This document shows positions 1 to 11,261 of a stretch of 64,000 nucleotides of DNA, one piece after another (position 1 is the first letter of the stretch; the number at the start of each line of letters is the position of its first letter). The notes beneath the pieces are model-generated. The model searched no databases, had not been told where the DNA came from, and saw only the letters and a program-made list of their open reading frames with translations. Origin of the DNA: Diplosphaera chodatii (lineage: Eukaryota > Chlorophyta > Trebouxiophyceae > Prasiolales > Stichococcaceae); contig JAALGY010000012.1 in the NCBI GenBank assembly GCA_032358165.1, positions 1,798,001 through 1,862,000 of the forward strand, in the 5' to 3' direction. The position numbers and the translations under genes were made by a program.

Positions 1-2530
1 CTGATATATATCAGATGTGGTCTGCGAGGCGACGGCCTTTGGCCCCCGCATGCCTCTCCTTGAGTTTTGCGGGCAGCAAGTGACCGTCAAACAACTCTGT
101 AATGATTGCATTGCTGTATGTGCACAAGGATTGCTGCTTGCTGTTGGTGGCGTCATGTGCGCCTCGGACAGAGCTCTGACTGGCACAGCATCACTCTCAT
201 GCAGACACTGAAGTATGCGCGGGCAGCGGCGGTGGTGCAGGCCTGCTGTTACAAGATCGACGACAGCGTGCTCCCCAGCCACCTGCCATGGGTGGGCCCA
301 GCACTGGCGAAGCAAATACAGAACATCCTGCACTCTGGCACATGTGAACAGCTGGAGCAGATGAGGTGCAGTTTTACTGCGAATGGCTGTTCGAGCTGTG
401 TTACGTGACTGCAGCAAGTGCTCTGCTGCATGATATCAGTAACACCAGGTGCATTGCTCAGCATGCATGCCGCACCATATCCTGGCCACCTGGACAACGC
501 TCAAGCCAGCATCTCTCCGCTGTGCAGGCATGATCAGCCGGTGGCACAGTCAAACGGAGAGGTGCGCCCAGGCACTGAGGGCGCTCGGACACGTGCCATG
601 TTTAAGAAGCTGCCGGGGGTCGGCAACCGCATGGCATTGCACTGGTGGCAGAAGGGGCTCAGGTGCGCCAACGTGCTCTCCTTTGGAAATTCGCTGCTCA
701 AAGACGCTGGACAATCCCGAAACAGTGCTGTGCATAGTCGTGGTCATGCATCGCAGTGGCCGACCAGCAGCATGTCGTGCTCACAAATTCAGCTGAGGCG
801 GGATGAGATGAGATGATGCTTGCAGGTCGTTTGAGGAGGTAGAGAAGGCTGCGGAACCGGGTGGCGTCTTCGGTGGCCACCGCAACAACACAACAATTTC
901 AGCCGAGGCATATTTCTCGTTGATGCACAGGTGTGTTATGGCTAGCTGACTCTCGGGCCTCGTGGGTACCTGGCTGCATAGGCACCTCTGTCGATTGCAA
1001 AGCATGCAGTGAAGGTGCTGCGGGTCAGGAACACGGTCATTCATGCGTTGTCCAACATGAGGAGAGCTTCGGGAGGCAGCTGCACGTCTTGCACAGGGCA
1101 TTGGACATGCCCTGAGGGCCGTCATGCTGCTCAACATTGCAAGTACCCAGGTTCGCACCAGCACTGCAGGGAAGATCTGCTGGAGACGCTGCCAGTGGCA
1201 GAGGCAGAGGAGATGCGCAGCGCAGTGGCAGACGTCCTCGAGAAGGTTGCCGGCACAGGGTGGCGCCTCATCCCTGTGGGCGGCGGCGCACGCGACATGC
1301 GCTCCCATGACTGCGACTTTGTCGTCACGCACGACTCCAACAAGTGCGCTTCTGAAATTCTGGTGTCATGAGCAGCCCACTAGCTGTACAGATGCGTGTT
1401 CCATGACCCTGCATATTTGCCGCCAGTCAGTTTTGCCACTTCCATAGGCAGAGGTCATTTCTGTGATCCTCCAGCGATATACCTTGCAGGCCGGCAGAGG
1501 GCGTGGTGAACGCGGTGGTCGACGAGCTGCTGGAGAGGGGCCAGCTGTGGCCGGGGCGTGGCAAGGGGGGCGAGGCGATGATGCGCGTGCAGCACGGCCG
1601 CATGCCGGGCCACGTGGACCGCATCAAGGCGCACGTCGCGGAGAAGGAGAAGGACAACGTCAAGTCCACGCGCTTCTCCAACCTGGCCGCCGACAGGCGC
1701 GCGCCAGTCCGTCCTGCGCACCTGCCGTGCATGAGCGCGTGCTGGTGAAACGAAGGCAATCCCTGTCATGGCAGGTCAACGTTCATATGCTGTGACAGAA
1801 TCGGCATGTCGAGATGTGTGGGCACCCTGTTGAGAGCATAGGACATGGCTTGGGCGGCAGTAGGTATGTGCAGGTGAAGGAAGAGCTACTTGATGCTGTG
1901 CACTAGGTTGATTAACTGCTGGGGTCCAGGTTCGACCACTTCTTCGGCATGTACAAGACGAAGGAGGGCAGGGCACGGCGGCTGGACCTCATCTTCGTGC
2001 CGCCAGAGGAGCTGGGCTTCGGCACGCTGGGGTGGATCGGCGGCAAACAGTTTCTGCGCTTCATGCGCGCCTACTCTGACGACGAGTGTCGCATGCACCT
2101 CAACTCGCACAGGTGTGTTGCAGCATACTACTTTGTTGAAAAGAATGTGGCTGCCAAAGAGTGCGGCTGGGGAACCCCTCGCTGGCTTTCTGAGTCCAGA
2201 TCCTTGGCATGACTATATGCTTCTCAAAACACTGCTGCAGGCTGGTGGCAAGGAAGAACGGCCGTGTGTGGGTTGTGCCAGACGAGGGCCCGCCCCTGAA
2301 CAGGTGCCCATTGCAAATGTCAGCCTGCTGCCTTCCTGCAATCAGCGCTTCCAGGCCTCTGCGATCCGCTGTATTCCAGCTGACCGCACATACACCCCAC
2401 ATGCCTCAGGGACAAGCAACCGGTGTGGCCGCCGGGTTGGAACCAGGAGCGGAGAGTCAAGCACGAGAGCGACATTTTTGAGCTCCTGGGCATCCCTTAC
2501 CACACGCCAAATGAGCGAAACTGCCCCTGA
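1..2530 (+). CDS. Family X DNA polymerase, Pol mu/TdT-like (5' end off window)
   Basis: This enzyme should fill gaps and join ends in nuclear DNA repair (non-homologous end joining in the animal homologues). Exons seen at about 14-77, 205-365, 528-662, 826-930, 1170-1343, 1490-1694, 1930-2112, 2241-2303 and 2410-2530. The second carries a helix-hairpin-helix region (LPWVGPALAKQIQNIL). The third holds the fingers motif MFKKLPGVGNRMALHWWQKG. The palm has HDCDFVVTH, giving the first catalytic aspartates, and RRLDLIFV, giving the third. GTLGWIGGKQF, MHLNSH and a terminal PNERNCP match the GWTGSK, LNSH and ERNA signatures of Pol mu and TdT better than Pol lambda. Introns from exon 2 onward interrupt codons in phase 2 (AG|G). 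The GS-RRG loop reads GGGARDMRSHD, so a usual Gly is missing. The intron after 1694 would need a weak GC donor. N-terminal BRCT sequence, if any, lies outside the window. Confidence 0.88.
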
Positions 2531-3222
2531 AGGCGGCAGCAGTTGGCAGTTGTGCACTGGGCTTCGTTGTATATTCATGGCAGGTTGTAGCATGGAGATG
2601 GCAACCGAATTGCAAACGTTACCTCTGCATTGTTGCGGGTTGAGTTGCGTGGTTTCTACTTTGTCAGCGGCAGGTCGACGTGAACACACTGGCAGGGATC
2701 GTGACTATCTGTCCACCAAGGGCTACTTGTAGTGCCGAGTGGGTCAGCGCCGACAAACGCACAGCAGCACATGGCTGGTCGAAGATCGATGCAAAGGGGT
2801 ATCCATAGAGCTTCCTATACCCCTTGGATCTGCCGCCGCATCCTCCGCCACCTCTCCTGACTCCCTGGCATGGGCACTGTTTGGGACGACATGCACCTCC
2901 AGCATTCTCTGTTGTTGAAGTCTGTCACTCAAGCCCGTTACAGTACATCGTGTTTGCATTGCGCATGCAACGCGGCTGCACCTGTTACACACTGCATTGT
3001 CCACCAGCTTGCAGGCGACGCAGGCCAGCACCAGCTACAAAACACGCAGCACAGTTTCTGTCCTCCTGCTGGTCAAGGGCCACATACACTCACAGAGCCG
3101 TCTCATCAGCTCCTGTGCGACTGTCTGCTCCGTGCAATGGCCGGCGTGCAAGGTCTTGCATGATCCATTGCAGTATTGGGAGGCGTAATGTCAGCGCTGA
3201 GTGCTTTAGAGGCTCTCGCGCC
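2531..3222. other. Intergenic region, no gene seen
   Basis: Tail-to-head gap between two plus-strand genes. The open frames here are short, cysteine-rich and lack recognisable motifs. An in-frame-looking ATG at 3188 starts a different frame from the one chosen for the next gene. It presumably holds the 3' UTR of the polymerase and the promoter of the phosphodiesterase. Confidence 0.6.
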
Positions 3223-4976
3223 ATGGCCATCTACAATTCGCCACTTGCGAACCCTGTGCAAGCAGTCAAGGTATGAGCAACGCGACTTCAGCGCTCGCCT
3301 GCCTTTGGCAATGCGTTATGTGCACGCACGGCCTGTTGATCCTGATGCTTGCTGAATGCGCAGGTGGCGGGGATGGTGCTCATCTCCATCGCCCTTGTGC
3401 TCCGCAGCGCGCGGCTCTTTATAGGGTGGAGATGTTTTCATCGTATGGTTCCCCATGGTTCCCGTTCGTCTGCACACCATGTCCGTGCGCACATCTGGTC
3501 GCTGGAGGTCAACCTGTCTGGTGCGTGCAGATTCAATGTGCTGACGGCTGTTGGCACAGCTGTCCTGGCTGCAAGCGTGTGGCGTTTCGGTGTCGGCCAC
3601 ACAGCGCTGGTGGCCATTCTGCTATCCACCTCGGTGCTGTCGGTGCTGCTGCACGACATGCCAACAGACAATGCAGGGCACCGTGCAGGCGGCCATGGCT
3701 ACGGCAGCATGCGCGCTCAGGTGCAGTGCAAATGGTGAATCACGCAGTGTTTGGACGTGTGCATGCATGTGTGCTGTCATGCCGTCTTGCCTACCGTACC
3801 CGCCTGGGGGTACCTTGATCATGGAAGCGCCACAAGCAGAGATGTTACTAGGGTTCATGATGGCACAGGAGAACACTTTGGAGGCGCTGCGGGAATTGAT
3901 CGACCGTGATAACGACAACGCCACGGGGCCACTGCAGAAGCTCGCATATGTTGAATGGGACGTACATGTGAGCTGCGGCACGGTTGTCGCGTGCTCATGT
4001 TTTCCGGACAGTGTACCATCTGCCATTCTGCGCTGGCCATATGATTTGATCCACAGGCAGCTGCTTGCTTGCATGATGGTCTGGTTTCAGTGCCTATTAG
4101 GAGACCAAGGATGGGCAGCTGGTCGTGTTCCACGATGACACGCTACGCCGTGCGGTGCCCAAAGGCTCTCGGCTCAATGCAAATGCAACTGCAGCACTGC
4201 AAGCTGGTGCGCCCCTCTTGCACTGCAGTCATTGTGCATGCAGGCGCCCGTGGACCTCCCTCTTTGAAATGAAACAGACAAAACAAGATGACGCCCCATG
4301 CGTGTTGTCATGCAGAGGGGCTGAGTCTTGAGACAGCAAGGATACAGCAGCTTACAGCAGCGCAGGTTAGAGCGTTCCATCTGGGCGATGTCAATGGCAG
4401 CCACATCCCCACCCTGCAGGAGTTTCTCAGGTGCTGGCAGCCTCAGTACAGTGGGCGGCTTCTGCTGCCTTTGGGCCAGCATGCATCCACAGCATTGAGC
4501 ACTGCCGATACAAGGGCCTCGACAGCAGGCAAAACCAGTGCTGATGTTGTGCTGCAGTGCATGCCGGGAATTGCAACTGCGGCGGTCGATTGCAGTGGAG
4601 GTGAAGGGGATACACTCGGATGCTGGGCGGCAGCTGCTGGTGTCGCTCATGAGGCAAGTCAGCAGCCCAGCATGAAAAGTTTGGCACCTGTGGCTGCATA
4701 GTGACAAGAGCGATGCTGAGTTCCTGACATCTGTGCAACGTGGTGTGCAGGAATTACATGTCAGAGCGCAGTGGCGATCTGGAGAAGGCACACCGAAGTC
4801 TGAAGTATGACCGTTTCGGCTGGGCAGCCGTGATTGCGTTCCCGGGTGCATACGCCGCCAGCTTTGGGGAGTTTGGCTCTGGCACATGGCGTGCTTGGGC
4901 GCTACAGTTCCAGGCTGCCGGTGTGCCCGTGAAGAGTTGCGTCTTTCATTGGCTGTTGTTGACACATGGCGCATGA
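3223..4976 (+). CDS. Membrane-anchored glycerophosphodiester phosphodiesterase (GDPD)
   Basis: Expected reaction: hydrolysis of glycerophosphodiesters to glycerol-3-phosphate and an alcohol. The start ATG at 3223 gives MAIYNSPLANPVQAVK, then VAGMVLISIALVLRSARLFIG and a second hydrophobic stretch around LVAILLSTSVLSVLLHD: two membrane segments before the catalytic domain. GDPD landmarks follow in order: GHRAGG (HRG-like), QENTLEAL, YVEWDVH joined across an intron to ETKDGQLVVFHDDTL (the E-x-D and HD catalytic/metal motif), HIPTLQEFL and VEVKGIHSDAG. The last exon encodes AVIAFPGAYAASFG and stops soon after AAGVPVKSC. The usual C-terminal WTVN/GxDGIITD segment is not seen, so the barrel looks short or a further exon was missed. 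The intron starting at 4654 has a consensus GC donor (ATGAG|gcaagt). Substrate is unknown. Confidence 0.8.
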
Positions 4977-6017
4977 CACATCGTCACGCCTATGTATGTA
5001 TACGTGTACATCTGTGTATCATGAGATGAGGTCAACTGCACAATGAGGTGTGACAAGCTGATGGGAGGGGAAAGCTTTGCTGAACCATCCGTACTGCTAT
5101 GCTATACAGAGCAGTTCTGCACCCACCCTACTGCCTCCGATGTACTCTCATGAATACGTAACCCTCACCCAAACTCTTCTTCAGTAGCGCACCACTCCAC
5201 ACGCACCGAGGCATACCAATACTGTACTGCAGGAACAACTCGCCTTTGCTACTTGCACACCTGCACACTCACTGGCAAACTTGCAACACCCAAGATGCAA
5301 CCCACGTCCTCTGCCGACAGTCCCCTGTGCTGATTGAATGTCAGCCAGGGCACAGCCGACAGCTGACCTGCGATGCACTGCTGGCAGTGCTGCGAGGTGA
5401 CTGCCGAGGTCCTGCTCAGCTGCGTGCTACCAATAGTAGACCACCATTCACTACACCTCGGGCAGCCGAATTAACAGAATGGCTGTATCGTAGCAAGTCC
5501 ACCTTCTGTGCATGCCGTTGTCACCGCCATGCAGGTGCTACCGGATACGCTGTGGAGGAGGAGGTCACTCGCTCCCATCATTCCGAAGGAGTCTGCCCCG
5601 AGTGCTCTGATCGGGCTCAGCCGGCCACCGCACCAGGCCCTGTGGTGACTTGCGGAGAAGGTCCGGAGCCACCGACGGTGCAGCCAGGCACCTTGCAAGC
5701 AACCACGGCAGCTTCCTGATCAGCATCTGGCAAGCAGCTGTGATCAATCGAAAGGTATGCCAGCAGGCAACAGCACAACCCAAAGATATGCATAACCTGC
5801 ACATTGTTTTGCTTACATCATGGGCCAAATGAGTTGGAAACACTTATAGATTACCTTCCTTGGCGGCAAGGCTGCCAGACGGTTGCCAGTGCCGCTGATC
5901 AGGCTCCTGCAGTCAGGTCACACATGCAGGCTTGCAAGAAGACTCTCATCAGATGCTAAAGTGCTCCGCAACTTCTTTGCGTCATCAGCAGCCTGACGAC
6001 CGTCCAGAGATGACAAC
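4977..6017. other. Intergenic region between convergent genes
   Basis: About 1 kb between the stop of the phosphodiesterase (+) and the 3' end of the mannanase (-), so mainly 3' UTR sequence. No open frame shows family motifs. The minus-strand frame 5918-6020 (ELSSLDGRQAADDAKKL) is discussed as a possible alternative mannanase tail. Confidence 0.5.
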
Positions 6018-9000
6018 TCAGCATCTGCATGGCGCCAGTGAACACAAGCACCAGGTGGAGTCGGCGGGGATGACGCCATAGTCCACACGATTGATACGAC
6101 CTGATGCACACACGTGTTGAAACACATTGTCCATGCACAGTACTTGATGTGTGAGCCTACAGCCAGGCACGGCAGTCATGATGCAGCAGGCTGTTGTCTG
6201 GCACACACCGTTTGTAAAGTTTTGACCATTGGAGTAGCTCTGGAACAGCCAGAACAGCGCCCCCTGCAGAATACCGTCAGTACGCACAGCATTCTCCACC
6301 TCCTGTACACCAGCAGCTCATAGTATCCAGCTGGTTGCAGATCCTTCATCAGAACCACTGGCGACAGCAGTAGTTGCAATCATCTACATGTCCAGACGTA
6401 CGGCAAAGACGGCCTTGTAGAAGTCGTCTCGCGGCAGCAGCTTGCCAAACTAGTCGCATGAAGCAAGTATGTCCGGTCAGGTCAGCAGATCTGAGCAGTC
6501 ACTCGCAGACTGATGCGATATGCAGACAGATTCCGGCAAGCCACTGGTGCACCTCTTGAAGGAGCAGCGGCTTGCCGAGGGCCTGAGCGGCCTTGGCGTG
6601 GCCCGCCACCCACTTGCCCGCAAAGCTGGGGTCCGTCTGCCACATGCCAACACACTTCAACAAAGTCCTGCTGGCACCAACAGCAAGGAGCAGAGGACGA
6701 TGCACGATGTGCCTGTACATCTGGTCGCAGTGGGTACGCACCTCTGTCCAGCGGTCTGGCCACAGGTGGATGGCGGTGAAGTCGATATCTGGCGAAGCAT
6801 GGTTGGCCACAAAATCCTGTCCTGCGCATTCGCCACAGCATGCGGATGATCAGGCCAAGGTGCACCAATGTACGTAGACTGCTTGCCCTCCGTGCATCTG
6901 AGCCATGCAGGGGTACGCATGAGACTTGCTCGCAGCCCCATGTCTTCCGCTGTTGACAGTGTTTTTGCTTGCGATCCTTGGAAGCAATGCTGTGGAGCTG
7001 GCGTAAGTGTGTTTTCGATTTGCACCTGACTGCGATGGCCAGGTTGCCCCTGTGTCGTACACAGGGTTTGACGAGACGTATGGGCTGCTGGGTCCGAAGA
7101 AGCCCTCCTCCCCAACAGTCAGCTGCAAAGGAAGCAGAGCGCTACCTGCTTCATGCATGCGGCTGGCAGCAGGCAGCTGGCTTACAGCAGGTGGCAACCA
7201 GCAACCCATGTCGAGCACATATCTGCAGCAGCTGGGCTGTGTGCAGCTAAGGGCTGGCGTGATAGAGCTGCAACATGCTAAATGCATGAACAGCTGATGC
7301 ATACACTGGTGAGCACATGGGCAGTAATGTGCGCTCACCATGTGCTTGGAGTCGAGGGACTTGAAGTAGGCAGCCATCATCTGGATCCATGGCTGAACCG
7401 CCCCGCTGCATGAGCCTTGGCAACGTGGTTCCTGCTCGGCAGCGTGCACGCAAGATGCTGCAAAGTACATTGTCAGCAGCAACATCCGTATGTATGGATG
7501 AGGCTAGCCAGTACGAATAAGCTCTGCACCGTCTTCACCATGTCACTGGGACAAACAAGTCCACTGTGCATCTCAGCCACGGGCAGGCATTGGGCTTGAG
7601 TGCAGGCGCATTACATTGTACAGGTCCCAAGCGAAGATGGTTGGGTCGTCGCGGTACACGCGGCCGTTGACTGTGTTGCGCCTGCACAGGAACAACGACA
7701 CCACCACCAGCGTCGGCGCCTATGGAGCAGACGGTGCGTTGTACACATGCGGCTACTTAGCTTGCCATGCATGCATTGCTGATGACAGCAGGTAGCAGCA
7801 AAGAGGACATGCACCTCGTGAGCACCGTCCTAACATGGTTCTTGTACAGCTGAACGCATTTCTGGTTGGTCCAGAATGGGGTGTTGTCAACATTGTCGTA
7901 GTTGCTGCTGTTGGTGTTGTATCCCTGTCCAGTGCACCAAGCCTGGTATTGAGGTGCCTGCATAGACAAAAGAAAAGATCCCCTCTGGATGCTATATATT
8001 GAGAACGCTGAAAGAGAGATGGTTGACGCTTGGACTGCAGTGGCTGGTACAATGCGACCCACACCCCGTCCAGAAGCTTCCAGTTGTCGATGAGTGTGAC
8101 GATGACCTGCATTTGCTGTGCATATGCCTCACAAGCTGAACGGCCCATGACGTGCTGACACAATGGCATTGCGCACAACTGTCTCACATACATGACCAAC
8201 ATCACTCATGCATGACCACCACCTTCAGGCCTGCTACATCCGCGGCAGCAAGGATCCTGTCAATTGCCCTGAAAATGGTCTCATTGTAGACGCCCGGCTG
8301 TGGTTGCAGTGCAAATTCCGTCAGATTAGCTGCATTGCGGTTGTCGTCGTTGTCCCCCTGCAGTGCGGAAAGTGCGACGGTTTGAGGACGCCACAGCAAA
8401 ATGGGTGCAGACATGCGGACCTCCTGAACACTGGACACTGTTCATATGTAGCGGCAGTCACTAAGCTGCTTGACCACCGGTCAGCGCACGGCACAGGTAC
8501 TGGGATGGCAGCAGCATAAGCACGAGAATGTGCTTGCAGTGATCACTGACCAGTGCAAAGAAGCGGAAGGTGTTGAAGCCAGCCTTCTTGGCGGTGCCAA
8601 ATGTATATTGCAAGAAGGTCTGACCCGCTGCAGTACCCGCACAGGCAAGGATCAGCATGTGTGGCATGATGGGCATGTATTGCGACATCCCCGCATATGC
8701 ATCGTGAACGTATCACAATCAGCTAGCAGCCCTGCAAAGCAGATGAGAGTATGGCACCTGGGATGACGCCTGGGTTCGGGAATGCTGTGGAGCCTGTGAT
8801 TGTCTCTATCAGGTGCCACCTGCAGTAAACACAAGCTCTTTCTCGCTTGCCACACCCGGAGGCACCTTGCTCGGGGGCCCCACAGCTGGCAATATATGTT
8901 GGCATATGTTGAGCAATCTCCACGTGCAGGTGGCCATGCTGATCACAAATCGGCTATGCGTGCGGCAGATGAGAGGTGCGTACGCATTCCATCCCTGCAG

Positions 9001-10517
9001 GTTGCATGCCAGCGACTGTACATATTGAGTGATCGGGCAGATAGTGGTGGATCGAGTGCAAGAAATGCTGATGCGGTCGTTTCTGTACTCACGTATGGGA
9101 TGAAGTTGTTGCAGTTGGCATCCTGCAGGCACGTTGAGGCAAATGAAGAGTCACAAGCGCACATCATGCAGCAACACTGTCTCTGAGAACATTGTACTCC
9201 ACACAGACTGGTTGCATGATGGTCTTATGACCATGAGCCGAAGTACCGCTAGCTGTAGCAGCGAGTAGCAGGCTGCCACAGCGGGCCACTCACCACGAAC
9301 TTGGTGTTGACGGCGCGAATGAACCCGGAGGCAGATGCCGGCTCCACGCCCGGCAGCGGCGGCAGGTCCGGCGATGCAGCAGCCTTGGCGGGTGCTGGTG
9401 CTGCACCGCCTACTGGTGGCAGCACTGGGGCATTGAAGGCCGCCTTTGTCGGCGCGGGAGTCGGGGCGGCGGTGGGCTTTTGAGTAGGCGCCGGGGTCGG
9501 CGCTGCTGTTGGCTTTAGGGAAGGCGCCAGGGTCGGCGCTGCTGTTGGCTTTGGAGTAGGCGCCGGAGTCGGTGCTGCTGTTGGATTTGAGGTCGGTGTT
9601 GGCGTCGGCGCTGCGGTCGGCTTTGGTGTAGGCGCTGGGGTGAGTGCTGCGGTCAGCTGTGGGGTGGGCGCCGGGGTCGGCGCTGCTGTTGGCTTCGGGG
9701 TCGGCGCCTGGGTAGGTGCTGCTGTAGGTGCTGCTGTGGCGATGCTCTTGACAGGAGCAGGAGCAGCTGTCGGCTGTGGAGTGGGTGCGGGCGTTGGTGC
9801 CACCGTCTCCACCGGCTCTGCAGGAGCTGGCACCAGCGCTGGCGGCGGAGACACCAGCTTGATGGGCGCCGGGACTGGCTGCGGCGGCGGAGACGGCAGC
9901 TTGACGGGGGGTGGCGACGGGGCGGGCACTGGCACAGGTGTGGGAGACACCTGCGTCGGAGCTGCCGTGATCGGGATCAGCGGACAAATGGACGCTGCCG
10001 CTGACTTGGATGTGGGGGCCAGTGCCTTGAAGGGGAAGCGCATGGCCGCAGGTGGATTTGGGTTCAGCAGCTTGGGCGGTGGCGTTGACATCTTCATAGC
10101 AGGCCTTGGTGGACGCTTGTCGGTGATTGGGCCAACCTCCTCTGCTGTAGGCGCATCTGTGGCTACAAAGATAGCCTTGCCAAGGGCAACTCGCACCGTG
10201 GGTGCCGGTGAGGACGAGGCAGGGGGAGCTGGCTGCGGCTGTGGTGGCACAACTGAAAGGGTTGGTTGCTGGAGAGCTGGCTCTGCCACAGGTGGCGGTG
10301 ACGCTGGCGGTGGAGGCGGAGAAGTGCTGCTGGGAGGGTAAACCAGTGCAGACCCGCCCGCTGCAGCCCCGAAGTCGACTCCCTGGGTCAGCACCTGCCC
10401 ACCCTGCTGACCTGCCACCGTCGACGACTGGAGTTGAGCGGCCAACAAGATGGCAAAGGCAGCTGTTGCGAACTTGCTGCAGGGTAACGACCGGTCCGTC
10501 ATCGTCAGGCGCTGCAT
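6018..10517 (-). CDS. Secreted GH5 endo-beta-1,4-mannanase with Pro/Thr repeat N-terminus
   Basis: Likely hydrolyses internal beta-1,4-mannosyl bonds outside the cell, in wall remodelling or feeding. ATG at 10517 is followed by a signal-like stretch (FATAAFAILLAAQLQSSTVA) and about 400 residues rich in P, T, A and S. The catalytic domain follows in short exons with plant mannanase order: AVNTKFV, ANCNNFIPY, WHLIETITGS, KKAGFNTFRFFA, LQPQPGVYNETIF, VIVTLIDNW, TPFWTNQKCVQLYKNHV, RDDPTIFAWDLYN joined to EPRCQG (the NEP acid/base Glu), FKSLDSKHM, GEEGFFGPSSPY, DIDFTAIHLWPDRW, KPLLLQE joined to FGK (nucleophile Glu in QEFG), and GILQGALFWLFQS. Both catalytic glutamates are therefore present. The C-terminus after DYGVIPADSTW is uncertain: reading on gives a stop at 6018, while another frame gives a longer tail to 5918. 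Confidence 0.88.
9445..9765 (-). repeat. 36-bp tandem repeats encoding PTAAPTPAPTPK-like units
   Basis: Within the first exon of the mannanase, about seven to nine imperfect 12-residue units (36 bp each) follow one another, with variants such as QLTAALTPAPTP and SNPTAAPTP. The pattern is typical of O-glycosylated linkers in algal extracellular proteins; the glycosylation is inferred. Confidence 0.85.
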
Positions 10518-11261
10518 GGCCGGAGATGACCGACTGCAAGCTGACCCAGGTAGCAGAGTCCACGTTAGGTGCGAGACACACACGGAAGGCAAGTGGGTGC
10601 TCGAAGACGTGAATGTGCTGCCGAAATATTGGTGACAAAGCTGTGCAATGGCAAAGGTCGTCGGGGATACAACTCGCAAATCACAGGCAAACTGGCGGCC
10701 AGTCACGTCACACAGTTCAATTGCTGACACGCAGCTGGCAACGTGTGCAGAACTTCCTGCTGTATCTCACCAATTGCGCGTCTCTATCTGTCAACGATGA
10801 TTCATCAATCGGGCAGGTGTGGGAAATCCGGCGGCAGCAGCTTGCAACGGTGACTGGTTACCGAGGCAGCCTGCATGCACCAACAGCTGGTGGCGGCCAC
10901 CTCTGGTGGGCTTGAATGCCCCAAACCCGCCCGTTGGGATCAAACTGATCGTTGTTGGCCAATCAGACTTGGCCGTGCATGACCGTCCAAGGCAAAATCT
11001 GGGACGGCTTCGCGATGCACTCGGCTTCCTACCCGCTCCTGATACTTCTGCCTTTATCAGGCACACATATGCATAGTACAATAGTTCTGTGACACACCGG
11101 TTAGCAGCCTACTATACACGCATGTACAGGGACAGCGATATGCCGTCTACATATTGCCGCCAAACCGCTGCTGTGTTTTGCCCGCCATGTGTGTTGATTA
11201 TGGCTCATCGACATCTGTACACTAGCATGCTGGCGGGCATCATCAGCTGCTTGCCCCCTCC
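10518..11261. other. Mannanase upstream region
   Basis: About 740 bases between the mannanase start and the 3' end of the next minus-strand gene. No gene-like frame was recognised on either strand. It should hold the mannanase promoter and the 3' UTR of its neighbour. Confidence 0.5.

Noticed and set aside
9151..10638. 495-residue minus-strand frame overlapping the mannanase repeat exon
   Set aside because: A repeat exon is open in more than one frame. Only the frame from 10517 has a signal-like start and leads into the catalytic domain.
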